Part shown: in pieces, positions 45,568 to 57,275 of the stretch | Layout: every line of letters begins with the position of its first letter | Position numbering within the stretch: the first letter of the stretch is position 1 | NCBI RefSeq assembly: GCF_000316665.1 | Contig: NC_019678.1 | Location: forward strand, 62,001-126,000 | Source of the DNA: Rivularia sp. PCC 7116 | GTDB lineage: Bacteria; Cyanobacteriota; Cyanobacteriia; Cyanobacteriales; Nostocaceae | Direction of reading: 5' to 3' | DNA length: 64,000 bases | The notes under the pieces: generated by a model | What the model saw: only the letters and a program-made list of their open reading frames with translations | What the model was told of the DNA's origin: nothing | Databases searched by the model: none | Position numbers and translations under genes: made by a program

Positions 45568-46205
45568 CAAAAAATCTCCTAAATGTGAACTATATGTTTA
45601 TCCGAAGCAATATTTTTCACATATTGCTTCTGCACTAAAAACTGAGAACATGTAGGCGCGAACTAATATATTTTCGGTTTGCTCTGTGCGACTAAAAATG
45701 TAAAATGTATAAACCACTCATTGCGTCTCTACAATGTCTATGCTGTTGGTTTACTATTTATAATTGATAGAAATAACAAGTAATCTAATTAATTAGGTGG
45801 TGTTTTGAATTACATAAAAGTATCTATTTCCCAAAAGTATAAGTATAGCTTAGACTTAGATACGCTTGTCATAGATTACTCAGCTTATTACTAGTTCACT
45901 CTAAATCATCTATGTATATGCCACTTTTGTCTGCCAACTATATTACTTATGATTATTGATGCTGAAATAAAAAATTCAAAGTAAATATTTAAATCGGAAC
46001 ATCCTAATTTTCACCAAACATTGTTCCGACACCCCGGTAAAGACTGAGCATTAAGGCGGGCTTGCTTGTCGTAACTCCAGGCTTATACCTGTAGGATTTT
46101 GAAAATTAGCATTACAGAGTAACTCGGGTTAAAATATTTTTTCAAAACTGGGATACAACAGTCTCAATTCTATTTTTTTACACTTAACTACTTGACATCC
46201 AAATT
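45568..46205. other. 0.64-kb intergenic region
   Basis: AT-rich spacer between divergent MscS and helicase genes. A short GC-richer patch near 46030-46110 (CACCCCGGTAAAGACTGAGC, GGCGGGCTTGCTTG) differs from its surroundings, but I could not assign it. No gene was seen. Confidence 0.4.
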
Positions 46206-48374
46206 ATGAGCGATGCATATAATAGACTCGCACCTTTTATTAAAGAATACATTTATAACAATAATTGGACGGAATTAAGACCAGTACAAGCTGCCGCCTG
46301 TAAAGTTATATTTGATACCGAGTCTCATTTATTAATAGCCGCAGGAACAGCTTCAGGTAAAACAGAAGCAGCTTTTCTACCTGTTTTAACTCACCTATAC
46401 GAAAAACCTTCTAACAGTATAGGAGCAATTTATATAGGTCCAATTAAAGCATTAATTAACGACCAATTTGAACGTCTGAATGACTTGTTAAGAGAAGCTG
46501 ATATTCCGGTTTACCATTGGCATGGAGATGTTCCTCAAGCTAGAAAAAAGCAACTTTTAAAAAATCCTTCTGGTATTTTGCAAATAACGCCTGAGTCTTT
46601 AGAAAGTTTGTTAATCAACAAGCATGATGACTTAATGCGACTTTTCGGTGATGTGCGCTTTGTAGTCATTGATGAAATTCATGCTTTTATGGGTACTGAA
46701 AGAGGCTGCCAAATTCTTTGTCAGCTAGAAAGATTGGCAAATATAACTAAAAATCAACATCGTAGAATTGGTTTGTCTGCAACTTTAGGAGACTATTCTC
46801 TTGCAGAAGATTGGCTAAGCTCCGGTACGGATAAATCAACGATTACACCACAGGTTGAAGCCGCAAAAAGACAAATAAAATTAGCTTTAGAACACTTTTA
46901 TATTCCAGAGGAAGCTGACGCGTCTGAAGTTACAGATTGCGACAAATATATTTTTAATTTGAGTCAATCCCGTAAATGTCTTATCTTTGCTAACAACAAA
47001 TCGCAAACCGAATCTGTAATTGCTTCCTTGCGTCAAATCGCTGCGAGTCAAAGACAACCGGATATTTATCACGTCCATCATGGCAGTATATCGGCTCCTC
47101 TGCGTCAAATTGCCGAAAATGCCATGCGAGAACCATTCAAACCTGCCGTGACTGCTGCAACCTTGACTTTAGAAGTAGGAGTAGATATTGGTTATTTGCA
47201 GCGAGTAATTCAGTTAGAATCACCTGCTTCTGTAGCAAGTTTTTTACAACGTTTAGGACGTACCGGAAGAAGGGGTGAACCGGCAGATATGCGCTTTGTT
47301 TGCCCGGAAAAGCAGCCAGCTTTAGAAGCACCACTTCCCAAACAAATTCCCTGGCAACTTTTACAGTCTATAGCCACGATTCAACTGTATCTTGAAGATA
47401 GATGGATTGAACCAATTCAACCAATTAAATACCCGTTAAGTCTGCTGTATCATCAAACTATGAGCATATTGGCTGCAACAAAAGAAATTTCACCACCAGC
47501 CCTTGCCAAAAAGGTATTTAACTTATCATCTTTTCAATATATATCCCAAGAAGATTATAAATTATTGCTGCGTTACTTAGTCAGCATTGACCATATTAAT
47601 AAAACTGAAGAAGGGAAATTGATACTGGGTTTAGCAGGTGAGAAAATAGTTAAAAGATTTCAATTTTATGCAGTCTTCCCCGAAACCCTCGAATTCACCG
47701 TTAAACATGATTCAATAGATATTGGTACCATTGTCATCATGCCTAAAGTCGGCAGTCAATTCGGCTTAGCAGGAAAAACCTGGCAAGTCTTAGATGTAGA
47801 TTTTGCTAAAAAAACAATATTTGTGAAGCAGGTAGAAGGCAAAGCCGGTATTTTTTGGCGCGGTGGCAGCGGTACAATTCACAGCAAAATCTTAGAACGG
47901 ATGCGTAGTGTTTTATTAGAGGATATAGAGTATGCCTATTTACAAACAAATGCGAAAAAAAGATTGCAATCAGCCCGTCAATTAGCTTCAGATTTTGAAT
48001 TAGATAAACGTAATATTATTAAATTAGAAAAAGGTAAATGCTGCATCTTTCCTTGGATGGGTACGGTGGCTTACAACACTTTACAAAGATTGCTCAATAA
48101 TTTTTGTCGAGAATCCTTAGAAATTAAATCTCTCGGTGGCGTTAACCCTTATTTCATTATCCTAAAATTAGGAAAAGGTAAATTTGAACAGCTTGAAACA
48201 GAAATTTTATCATTGTGCCAGCAACGTATAGTCAACGAACATTTAGTCGCAGATGCAGAAGCGCCAGAAATACAGAAATTCGATAAATTTATTCCTCATC
48301 CGTTGTTAAGAACAGCTTTTGCAAGCGATTATTTAAATATAGAAGAAGTTAGGCAGCAAGTCGCACTTTGGTAA
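46206..48374 (+). CDS. DEAD/DEAH-box (Lhr-like) superfamily-2 helicase
   Basis: A 722-residue helicase. Motif Q/I is LRPVQAAACKVIF and AAGTASGKTEAAFLPVL; Ia is YIGPIKALINDQ; II is VVIDEIHAFMG; III is GLSATLGD; and motifs V-VI are LTLEVGVDIG and QRLGRTGRRGE. The C-terminal about 300 residues form a large accessory region. From memory it resembles the helicase encoded next to TerB-N/TerB-C proteins and a DUF2791 ATPase in other cyanobacteria, which are predicted to process DNA in defence. The DUF2791 ATPase of this window is about 23.5 kb upstream, so the set looks scattered. Role inferred. Confidence 0.88.
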   Translation: MSDAYNRLAPFIKEYIYNNNWTELRPVQAAACKVIFDTESHLLIAAGTASGKTEAAFLPVLTHLYEKPSNSIGAIYIGPIKALINDQFERLNDLLREADIPVYHWHGDVPQARKKQLLKNPSGILQITPESLESLLINKHDDLMRLFGDVRFVVIDEIHAFMGTERGCQILCQLERLANITKNQHRRIGLSATLGDYSLAEDWLSSGTDKSTITPQVEAAKRQIKLALEHFYIPEEADASEVTDCDKYIFNLSQSRKCLIFANNKSQTESVIASLRQIAASQRQPDIYHVHHGSISAPLRQIAENAMREPFKPAVTAATLTLEVGVDIGYLQRVIQLESPASVASFLQRLGRTGRRGEPADMRFVCPEKQPALEAPLPKQIPWQLLQSIATIQLYLEDRWIEPIQPIKYPLSLLYHQTMSILAATKEISPPALAKKVFNLSSFQYISQEDYKLLLRYLVSIDHINKTEEGKLILGLAGEKIVKRFQFYAVFPETLEFTVKHDSIDIGTIVIMPKVGSQFGLAGKTWQVLDVDFAKKTIFVKQVEGKAGIFWRGGSGTIHSKILERMRSVLLEDIEYAYLQTNAKKRLQSARQLASDFELDKRNIIKLEKGKCCIFPWMGTVAYNTLQRLLNNFCRESLEIKSLGGVNPYFIILKLGKGKFEQLETEILSLCQQRIVNEHLVADAEAPEIQKFDKFIPHPLLRTAFASDYLNIEEVRQQVALW

Positions 48375-48398
48375 AGGCTAATCTACTCGTACTCTGGC

Positions 48399-48530
48399 TG
48401 GGAACCGATGTTACTGGTTCCTAGTCTCTGGCTGGGAACCCATGTATGGAAGGCTCTGCCTTCTTTTTGCTTAGGAGGCAGAGCCTCTTGAAAATGCATT
48501 ACAAGGCTCTGCCTTGTAACGAGGACATAA
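48399..48530. repeat. Direct and inverted intergenic repeats after the helicase gene
   Basis: Two direct copies of CTCTGGCTGGGAACC, then AAGGCTCTGCCTT palindromes and the stem GGCTCTGCCTTC / GGAGGCAGAGCC. This is a dispersed cyanobacterial repeat type; it may act as a transcript end. Confidence 0.65.
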
Positions 48531-48551
48531 AAGTTTAAAATCCAAAATTCC

Positions 48552-50138
48552 ATGTACGATTATGTCATTGTTGGTGCTGGCTCTGCTGGCTGCGTATTAG
48601 CAAACCGTCTTACAGAAAATCCTCGAATTAAAGTTTTACTTTTAGAAGCAGGCAACCCCGATAAATCTCACAAAATTCACATTCCTGCTGGCTATCCAGA
48701 TTTATTTAAAACTAAATACGATTGGGCTTTTTTTACAGAAAAACAACCATCATTAAATAACCGTCAACTTTATTATCCTCGGGGAAAAGTGCTGGGTGGA
48801 AGTAGTTCGATTAATGCCATGATTTATATTAGAGGTAATTGTACCGACTACGATAACTGGCAGAATTTAGGCAATCAAGGATGGAGCTATCAAGAAGTAC
48901 TTGCTTATTTTAAAAAAGCCGAGGATCAATCTAGAGGTGTCAGCGAATATCATCATATAAAAGGTCCTCTTCACGTCACTGATTCGCGCGATCGCAATCT
49001 TCTCTCAGAAGTTTTTATCAAAGCTGCAACAGAATTTGGATTGGTTCGCAATGATGATTTTAATGGCAAACAGCAGGAAGGAGTAGGCTTTTATCAAGTT
49101 ACACAAAAAAATCAGCAACGTCACAGTGCTGCAACAGCTTATTTAAAACCAATACTATCTAGAAAAAATTTAACTGTCAAAACTAATTCCCTTGTTACGG
49201 GTTTACTATTTGAGGGCAAGCGAGTTACTGGTTTAACTTATCAAAATCAAAATCAGATACAGCATCAAATTAAAGTTAATAAAGAAATTATCTTAAGTGC
49301 TGGAACCATTAATTCCCCTCAAATATTAATGCTTTCCGGAATTGGTTGTGCAAAACATCTCAAATCATTGAATATTCCGGTATTAATTAATTTACCCGGT
49401 GTCGGAAAAAATTTACAAGACCATTTATCTGTTTCTATTGCTTATAAATGCACAAAACCTATTACTTTAGCTAATCTCGAACATCCATATAACATTCTTA
49501 AATATCTCGTATTTAAAAAAGGTGCATTAACATCAAACATTTCCGAAGCCGGAGGTTTTTTAAAAATAGCAGAAAAATTAGATAACCCAAACCTTCAATT
49601 ACATTTTGTTCCCGGATGTTTAATAAACCACGGTTTTATTAAGCGAAAAGAACATGGATTTACTTTATGTCCAACTCTGTTATATCCTCAAAGTAAAGGT
49701 CAAATTACTCTACGCTCAAAGAATCCCTTACAACCACCATTTATTCAACCTAATTATTTGACAAATCAAGAAGATCTGGAAGTTTTATTCGCAGGTGTAA
49801 AAATCAGCCGTCAAATCTTACAGCAAAAAGCATTTGACAAATTTAGAGGTGAAGAAATCGTCCCCGGTTTTCAGATAAAATCAACCGAAGATATTTGTGC
49901 TTTTATCCGTAATACCGCAGAAAGTTTATATCATCCAGTAGGAACTTGTAAAATGGGCAATGACTCAATGTCAGTAGTTAATTCAAACCTACAAGTGCAT
50001 CGAATAAAAGGACTAAGAGTTGTAGACGCTTCAATCATGCCCGCTATTATTGGCGGCAATACCAATGCTCCTACAATTATGATTGCCGAGAAAGCTGCTG
50101 ATATGATTAAATCCACAAACACTGATTTAGAATCATAA
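48552..50138 (+). CDS. GMC-family FAD-dependent oxidoreductase
   Basis: 528 residues. The FAD dinucleotide motif is YVIVGAGSAGCVLANRL at the N-terminus; GMC signature 1 is PRGKVLGGSSSINAMIYIRGN and signature 2 is LSAGTINSPQILMLSGIG. Near the C-terminus are the active-site His in LYHPVGTCKMG and the closing VVDASIMPAIIGGNTNAPTIMIAEKAADMI. It is closest in layout to choline or alcohol dehydrogenases; an alcohol substrate is expected but cannot be specified. No betaine genes are nearby, so a choline role is not supported by context. Confidence 0.92.
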   Translation: MYDYVIVGAGSAGCVLANRLTENPRIKVLLLEAGNPDKSHKIHIPAGYPDLFKTKYDWAFFTEKQPSLNNRQLYYPRGKVLGGSSSINAMIYIRGNCTDYDNWQNLGNQGWSYQEVLAYFKKAEDQSRGVSEYHHIKGPLHVTDSRDRNLLSEVFIKAATEFGLVRNDDFNGKQQEGVGFYQVTQKNQQRHSAATAYLKPILSRKNLTVKTNSLVTGLLFEGKRVTGLTYQNQNQIQHQIKVNKEIILSAGTINSPQILMLSGIGCAKHLKSLNIPVLINLPGVGKNLQDHLSVSIAYKCTKPITLANLEHPYNILKYLVFKKGALTSNISEAGGFLKIAEKLDNPNLQLHFVPGCLINHGFIKRKEHGFTLCPTLLYPQSKGQITLRSKNPLQPPFIQPNYLTNQEDLEVLFAGVKISRQILQQKAFDKFRGEEIVPGFQIKSTEDICAFIRNTAESLYHPVGTCKMGNDSMSVVNSNLQVHRIKGLRVVDASIMPAIIGGNTNAPTIMIAEKAADMIKSTNTDLES

Positions 50139-50553
50139 TTCCAGTTACTGTGGGAGTGAAAATGTATTTAATAAATTCATAACTCAGAATTAACCTTGCC
50201 TGTGACATAAATCGGTATTATGACTTCGGATAGATACAAAGTATGTGTTCTTTACGAAGGAAGTACGAACTAAATTATGAATCATTAAAAATCGATTTAG
50301 TGTTTGATTTCAAAAGTTATAGCATTATGTAATACCAGTTAAGACATTAATCAAGGCTGAAATGTATGACTTTTAAACCTTTGATATTTAACCTTTAACC
50401 TTTAACCTTTGCGTAGCGTTATAACTAGTAAGAAAAGCTTGTATAATGATAGAATTTCATCTATCACGAGGCATAGCTAGTTATTTAATATACTGCTACT
50501 CAAGATTGATTTTGATACGCTAGGAGTATTGAAGTAATGGGCTTTATTAATTT
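50139..50553. other. Intergenic region with a short STRR
   Basis: About 0.41 kb. A short CTTTAAC heptamer array (50387-50410) ends in a GCGTAGCG motif. The remainder is AT-rich and likely contains the promoter of the metallophosphoesterase gene. Confidence 0.45.
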
Positions 50554-51381
50554 ATGCACTGGTTACTGACCGGACCATTAACTGTAGAAAAAATCACAGT
50601 TCGGATTCCAGATTTGCCAGCATCCTTAAAAGGTATCCGTATAGTGCAGATGACAGATTTTCACTATGACGGCTTACGTCTATCAGAAAAAATGTTAGAA
50701 AAAGCCATAATTGCTAGCAACGAAGCCGAACCTGATATAGTTGTTCTGACTGGCGATTATGTAACTGATGACCCCAGTCCAATCAATAAATTAGTTCTTC
50801 AACTTAAGCATTTACAAAGTCAATTCGGTACTTATGCAGTGCTTGGCAATCACGATATATATTATGCCCATTCAAAAGCAGAAATTACATCTGCTTTTAC
50901 CAGAGTTGGAATTAAAGTACTCGAAAATAGCATTGCCTACCCATTCGGAAAAGAGTTGCCACTAGTAGGAATTGGTGAATATTGGTCTCCTCATTTTCAT
51001 CCCGAATTAGTCATGAACCAATTAGATCCAGCACAACCGTGCATAGTTCTATCTCATAATCCCGATACCGCCGGTATTTTACAAAAATGGCGAGTAGATT
51101 TACAGTTATCAGGTCATACTCATGGTGGTCATATTGTAATTCCTGGTATTGGTCCTGCTATAGCTGCCTATAGCAATATAGTTCGCAGCGTACCGAAAAA
51201 AATGCGCCGTCGGATGCCTTTAGTAAAAACAGAGTTTTTCAATGTTGTCAGAAATTGGCAATGGGCTAAAGGATTTCATCGAATCGGCAGCAATCAACTC
51301 TACATTAACCGTGGCTTAGGAACTTATTTACCAGGAAGGCTGTTCTGTAATCCAGAAGTTACCCTTATTACCTTGGAGTGA
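50554..51381 (+). CDS. Metallophosphoesterase, copy 1
   Basis: A 275-residue calcineurin-like phosphoesterase with the complete dimetal site: QMTDFHYDG (Asp-x-His), VLTGDYV (Gly-Asp), VLGNHDIYY (Gly-Asn-His-Asp), VLSHNPD and LSGHTHGGH (Gly-His-x-His). The layout matches the YkuE-like family, whose members act on lipid or small phosphodiester substrates. No membrane anchor is visible. It is a clear paralogue of the gene 1.4 kb downstream; both begin MHWLLTGPL and end RLFCNPEVT. Confidence 0.92.
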   Translation: MHWLLTGPLTVEKITVRIPDLPASLKGIRIVQMTDFHYDGLRLSEKMLEKAIIASNEAEPDIVVLTGDYVTDDPSPINKLVLQLKHLQSQFGTYAVLGNHDIYYAHSKAEITSAFTRVGIKVLENSIAYPFGKELPLVGIGEYWSPHFHPELVMNQLDPAQPCIVLSHNPDTAGILQKWRVDLQLSGHTHGGHIVIPGIGPAIAAYSNIVRSVPKKMRRRMPLVKTEFFNVVRNWQWAKGFHRIGSNQLYINRGLGTYLPGRLFCNPEVTLITLE

Positions 51382-51700
51382 AAGATGAATTGATTGCGAT
51401 TGATTTTAAATTCAATAGCAAGAAGTTTCACACCTACTCATAGAGAAATATAGGTACCTTGCAATAGTCCATCAGGATTTGTATTCGATTGAACGTAAAC
51501 CTAAGCAACAAGAAAAATCAGCGGCATATTACGTAATTAAAATTACTTACAAAAAGATAAGTATGAAATATTTTATACTGTTGCTTTTTGGCTGTTGCAA
51601 TCGGTTTTTACTGGTTTCATTTATTAAGAGTGTAAGCTAAATTCTTAATAATCCAAATCGAAAACCATACAAACGCAGTACACCTGATGAGACTTTCAAT
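51382..51700. other. Spacer before the 2OG oxygenase-like gene
   Basis: About 0.32 kb of AT-rich DNA without a recognisable gene or repeat. Confidence 0.4.
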
Positions 51701-52646
51701 ATGAACGAGACACAAGCCCCCCCAAAACCAGCTACAGGGCGACTTTAATCAGTTTACATATCTCCTAGACAAGATAGCTTCGGCGGAATTCTCTCAAGAG
51801 CCATTCAGGCATTTAGAAATATTAGATTTCTTTTCAGAAGAGCATTTTAATTTGGTAATTACTTCAAGTCAAGTAGCAATTCCAACAGCGAAGGATACAA
51901 AAGCTTTAATTGATGCTCTTTCAGGTAAAGGATATTCACCTATACCTTTTCCAGGATGTACAACATCAGTGGACGATTACTTAAATTGGCTAAAAGGTAA
52001 ATCAAATTACGAGAATAATGAAATATGCGAAGGTTTTGGCATTGCACTTCGTCTTCAAAATTCTCAGGACAAAATCCTAGTAGAACTGAATAACTTTTTT
52101 AAGTCTGCTATTTTTCAAAAAACAATTGAGGACAAATTCGGCATTACAAGGCTTACTACCATTGATTCAGGTCTTCAAAAATACCTTCATGGATACGAAA
52201 TCAGTCCCCATCCAGATATTCGCAAAAAAGCAGTAACGTACATGCTTAATGTAAACCCCTCTGCGAATTCTGAAGATTTAGACATTCATACTCATTACCT
52301 TACTTTTAAGCCGACTAAGCAATTTATTGGAGAATTCTGGCATCACAACGAAGATTATGACAGGTGTTGGGTGCCTTGGGAATGGTGCAATTCTATTAAA
52401 GAACAACGACGGAATAATAGTATTGTAATCTTTGAACCATCTTGGGATACATTGCACGCTATCAAATTAAACTACGATCACCTGCAAACCCAAAGAACTC
52501 AGTTTTACGGAAATTTATGGTACAAAGATATTTCTCCCCTTGCAAAACCTCATCACGACCAATTTGATATTCAGCCTAATTCCGAACGAAGAACAAAAAT
52601 CCGCAAGTCAATCATTCAAAAAGTACTTTCGCGTCTTGGTTATTAA
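51701..52646 (+). pseudogene. 2OG-Fe(II) oxygenase-like gene, frameshifted at a C7 tract
   Basis: From the ATG at 51701 the frame reads MNETQAP but soon stops (TAA at 51746). Dropping one C of the seven-C run at 51717-51723 gives a continuous product of about 314 residues (MNETQAPQNQLQGDFNQFTY, then FRHLEILDFFSEEHFNLVIT) joining the long downstream frame. Without the shift only 264 residues are open, from a TTG at 51852. The body has an oxygenase-like iron site: HPD within YEISPHPDIRKK, and a distal His in WDTLHAIKLN followed by TQRTQFYGNLWY. It sits between two paralogous metallophosphoesterases. It may be a decayed gene, a phase-variable gene or a sequencing error; the 2OG oxygenase call is moderate. 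Confidence 0.7.
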
Positions 52647-52817
52647 AACCATTCATAATTTTTTTGATATTTGAAAAAATATGTCCTCAATATTGCACTG
52701 CAATAGCTTTATTGGATAATTTTGTATCAATAATAACCTAGAAACCTATAGCTCTTTCCACCAACTTAATCACAGATGATAAACTAAAGGCGCTGGTATA
52801 GAAGCAATATAAACCCT

Positions 52818-53645
52818 ATGCATTGGTTGTTAACAGGTCCTTTGAGTGTAGAAAAACTTGTAGTTAAAATAGAGGGTTTACCAGCATCTACTAAGGGTAC
52901 TCGGATAGTGCAGCTTTCTGACTTGCACTACGATGGTTTCAGGCTATCGGAAGAAATGCTAGAACAAGCCATAATTACCAGCAATAAAGCTGAACCAGAT
53001 TTGGTTGTGTTGACTGGTGACTATATAACCGATGACCCCGCACCAATATATAAACTAGTAAAAAGACTGAAAAAAATAAAATCTCGCCTTGGTATATACG
53101 CCGTACTCGGCAATCATGATATTCGCCATCGTACTGCGAAAGCAGAAGTTATAGCAGCACTAAAAAGTATTGATATTAAAGTTCTGTGGAATGAAATTGC
53201 TTATCCTCTCGGGAAAGATTTACCATTAGTAGGCTTAGCTGAATACTGGTCTAAAGAATTTAATCCTGCATCGGTAATGAATCAATTAGACGCTGCGAAG
53301 CCATGTATTGTTTTATCCCATAATCCCGATACCGCCCAAATATTGCAGCAGTGGCGAGTTGATTTGCAACTATCTGGTCACAGTCACGGAGGACAAATTG
53401 TCTTACCAGATGTTGGACCTCTAGTAGTTTATTACAAAAAGTTTGTCCGTAAGATTCCTAAAGATGTGCGTCAATTAATTCCTTTTTTGCGACCAGATTA
53501 CGTAAAAGTTCTTCGACATTGGGAATGGGCACAAGGATTTCACAAAGTAGGTAAAAATCAGCTATACGTTAATCGCGGCTTAGGAACATATTTACCAGGA
53601 AGACTTTTTTGTAATCCAGAAGTCACCGTAATTACCTTAAAATAA
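52818..53645 (+). CDS. Metallophosphoesterase, copy 2
   Basis: A 275-residue paralogue of copy 1 with all metal ligands present: QLSDLHYDG, VLTGDYI, VLGNHDIRH, VLSHNPD and LSGHSHGGQ. It differs most from copy 1 in the loop after GNHD and in the segment before the C-terminus (RKIPKDVRQLIPFLRPDY). A long hairpin terminator follows 15 bp after the stop. The tandem arrangement suggests gene duplication, with the oxygenase-like gene lying between the copies. Confidence 0.92.
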   Translation: MHWLLTGPLSVEKLVVKIEGLPASTKGTRIVQLSDLHYDGFRLSEEMLEQAIITSNKAEPDLVVLTGDYITDDPAPIYKLVKRLKKIKSRLGIYAVLGNHDIRHRTAKAEVIAALKSIDIKVLWNEIAYPLGKDLPLVGLAEYWSKEFNPASVMNQLDAAKPCIVLSHNPDTAQILQQWRVDLQLSGHSHGGQIVLPDVGPLVVYYKKFVRKIPKDVRQLIPFLRPDYVKVLRHWEWAQGFHKVGKNQLYVNRGLGTYLPGRLFCNPEVTVITLK

Positions 53646-53659
53646 AGCCAAAACTAAAA

Positions 53660-53710
53660 TAAACCGCTTTTATTTACGACCGAAAGATGTCAGTAACTAA
53701 AAGCGGTTTA
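53660..53710 (+). terminator. Long hairpin terminator after metallophosphoesterase copy 2
   Basis: A 13-bp perfect stem TAAACCGCTTTTA / TAAAAGCGGTTTA with a 25-base loop, starting 15 bases after the stop codon. The downstream U-run is weak, but position and stem support termination. Confidence 0.65.
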
Positions 53711-55674
<1,964 letters not shown>

Positions 55675-55700
55675 AAATGTTATTATTAGAATAACAATTT

Positions 55701-55774
55701 GGGGCTGTAGCTCAGTTGGATAGAGCGAGCGCCTCCTAAGCGCTAGGTCGTAGGTTCGAGTCTTACCAGTCCCG
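55701..55774 (+). tRNA. tRNA-Arg (anticodon CCU)
   Basis: A 74-nt cloverleaf. The acceptor stem GGGGCTG pairs with CAGTCCC (one G-U), with discriminator G. The D arm is GCTCAGTTGGATAGAGC, the anticodon stem AGCGC/GCGCT holds loop CTCCTAA with anticodon CCT, and the T arm carries GTTCGAG. CCA is not encoded. It lies 27 bp after the tocopherol cyclase stop, on the same strand. It reads AGG codons. Confidence 0.97.
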
Positions 55775-56223
55775 TTTTCCTAAAAATTGATCGAGTTATC
55801 AAGTATACTTTTTATTTGACCTGTAAAAAATATAAAATATTTTGTTAGGTCTGGTATTCCTTGTTGCTGGAAAGTAATAGCAAGTGCATATAAACTGGTA
55901 AATAATTATTTACCCACTATGGCGAACATTAAATGACATCCATCCGTCAAAAAAGTTAGTTGTGGTGCAACTCTATACTTTTTCGTAACTAATACAATAA
56001 CCAAAAGCGCTGCTTAGAATAGCTGAGAATAGATTTTTGGTTTCAAGATTATTCGTTTGGGGGTGTGACCCCCTATACATTTTTCTACAAAATACTTATA
56101 TTTTGTTGAGCCTATTTTTACTGGGCATATTAATTATTAACAACGTATAGATTGTTGCTTTATTTTTATTTTTCTAGAAAAAATTCTTCTCTAGATACTC
56201 TAAGCGATAAACCCTTGGATAAA
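55775..56223. other. Intergenic region after tRNA-Arg
   Basis: About 0.45 kb, AT-rich, with no gene other than a possible 24-codon N-terminal extension of the YdcF-like gene at its end. No integrase or direct repeat of the tRNA 3' end was seen, so there is no sign of an island using this tRNA. Confidence 0.45.
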
Positions 56224-56769
56224 ATGCTTAAATCAGGAGTTTCTTCTCGGTTAATGCTTGTTATTTTGCCCCTAACCTTACTATGGGGTTACAAAAAAGT
56301 TCAAACTGTATTTGTGCAGCCACAAGCTATTTTAGTTTTAGGAGGTTCAACTAAAAGCTTAGAGCGAGAAAAATTTACTGCTAAATTTGCTAAAAAACAT
56401 CCAAACTTGCCTATTTGGATTTCGGGTGGTAGTCCTAAAGGTGTAACAAAAAAAGTATTTAGCAAAGCAGGTATTGATTCTCAACGCTTATATTTAGACT
56501 ATCGAGCCGAAAATACGGTAGAAAATTTCACAACTTTAGTAGACGATTTAAAAAAAAGAGGTGTCAAGAAATTATATTTGGTAACTTCCGATTACCATAT
56601 GCCTCGTGCTAGCGTCATCGGTGAAATTGTTCTAGGTAGTCGGGGAATTGACTTTCAAAAAGTATCTGTACCTTCACAAAACAGTTCCGAACCAGTAGAA
56701 AAATCCATAAGAGACGGAGTTCGCTCAATTGTTTGGGTTGCCACTGGTTTCGGTGGTGGAAAAAAGTAA
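56224..56769 (+). CDS. YdcF family (DUF218) protein
   Basis: A DUF218/YdcF-like protein of 181 residues from the ATG of MLKSGVSS; two in-frame TTG codons 23-24 codons upstream could give a slightly longer form. One N-terminal membrane segment (LMLVILPLTLLWGY) is followed by the domain with QAILVLGGSTKSLER, IWISGGSPKG, YRAENTVENFTTLVDDL and LYLVTSDYHMPRASVIG. Family members such as SanA and ElyC act at the cell envelope, but their biochemical function is unclear. It is convergent with the DUF2288 gene across a hairpin terminator. Confidence 0.85.
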   Translation: MLKSGVSSRLMLVILPLTLLWGYKKVQTVFVQPQAILVLGGSTKSLEREKFTAKFAKKHPNLPIWISGGSPKGVTKKVFSKAGIDSQRLYLDYRAENTVENFTTLVDDLKKRGVKKLYLVTSDYHMPRASVIGEIVLGSRGIDFQKVSVPSQNSSEPVEKSIRDGVRSIVWVATGFGGGKK

Positions 56770-56795
56770 ATTACATTTGAAATCAAGAATCACTA

Positions 56796-56826
56796 AATCC
56801 CCTTATTTGAGAAATAGCAGGGGATT
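56796..56826. terminator. Bidirectional terminator, YdcF / DUF2288
   Basis: Stem AATCCCCT / AGGGGATT with an inner TATTT-GAG-AAATA helix, lying between two convergent stop codons. Confidence 0.75.
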
Positions 56827-56832
56827 GAAGAT

Positions 56833-57135
56833 TTATGCCGCCGCTTTTTCTTGAACCAGTACAAAAGGCTGCACGATCAATGTATTAAATCGTTTTTCTT
56901 TTTGCATATTCCATTCCCCCATTTGTGCCGCTGAAGGCTTAGCTATAAGTGCTTCATCAATCCAATTTTGGACTTCTTTGGCTTTATCGCTAGCGATAGC
57001 TTCACCTACATCTAATAAATCTAATTCTGTAGCAACCACAATTACAGAATCTCTTTGTACGTGAGGAATTAACCATTCCCATTCGGCTTCATCAAGGTTT
57101 TCATCTAATTGCGATCTTAAATCTTGATTTGTCAT
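56833..57135 (-). CDS. DUF2288 family protein
   Basis: A 100-residue acidic protein matching DUF2288: LDEAEWEWLIPHVQRDSVIVV, ELDLLDVGEAIASDKAKEVQ, WIDEALIAKPSAAQMGEW. Length is typical. Function is unknown; it is predicted soluble and cytoplasmic. It is alone on its strand, 140 bp from the AI-2E transporter gene. Confidence 0.85.
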   Translation of the reverse strand: MTNQDLRSQLDENLDEAEWEWLIPHVQRDSVIVVATELDLLDVGEAIASDKAKEVQNWIDEALIAKPSAAQMGEWNMQKEKRFNTLIVQPFVLVQEKAAA

Positions 57136-57275
57136 AATAATTATTTATTCTTCAATAATTAATATATAACAGTTTGAATTTATTTGTGGAAAATCAAAAT
57201 ATTTTTTTAATAAAAACTATGTTTTATACCATTTGAAAAGCTGATATTTATCATTATTCTACTGATACATATTTC

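Noticed and set aside
55701-55774. tRNA-Arg as the attachment site of an integrated element
   Set aside because: No integrase, no direct repeat of the tRNA 3' end, and only ordinary chromosomal genes on both sides.
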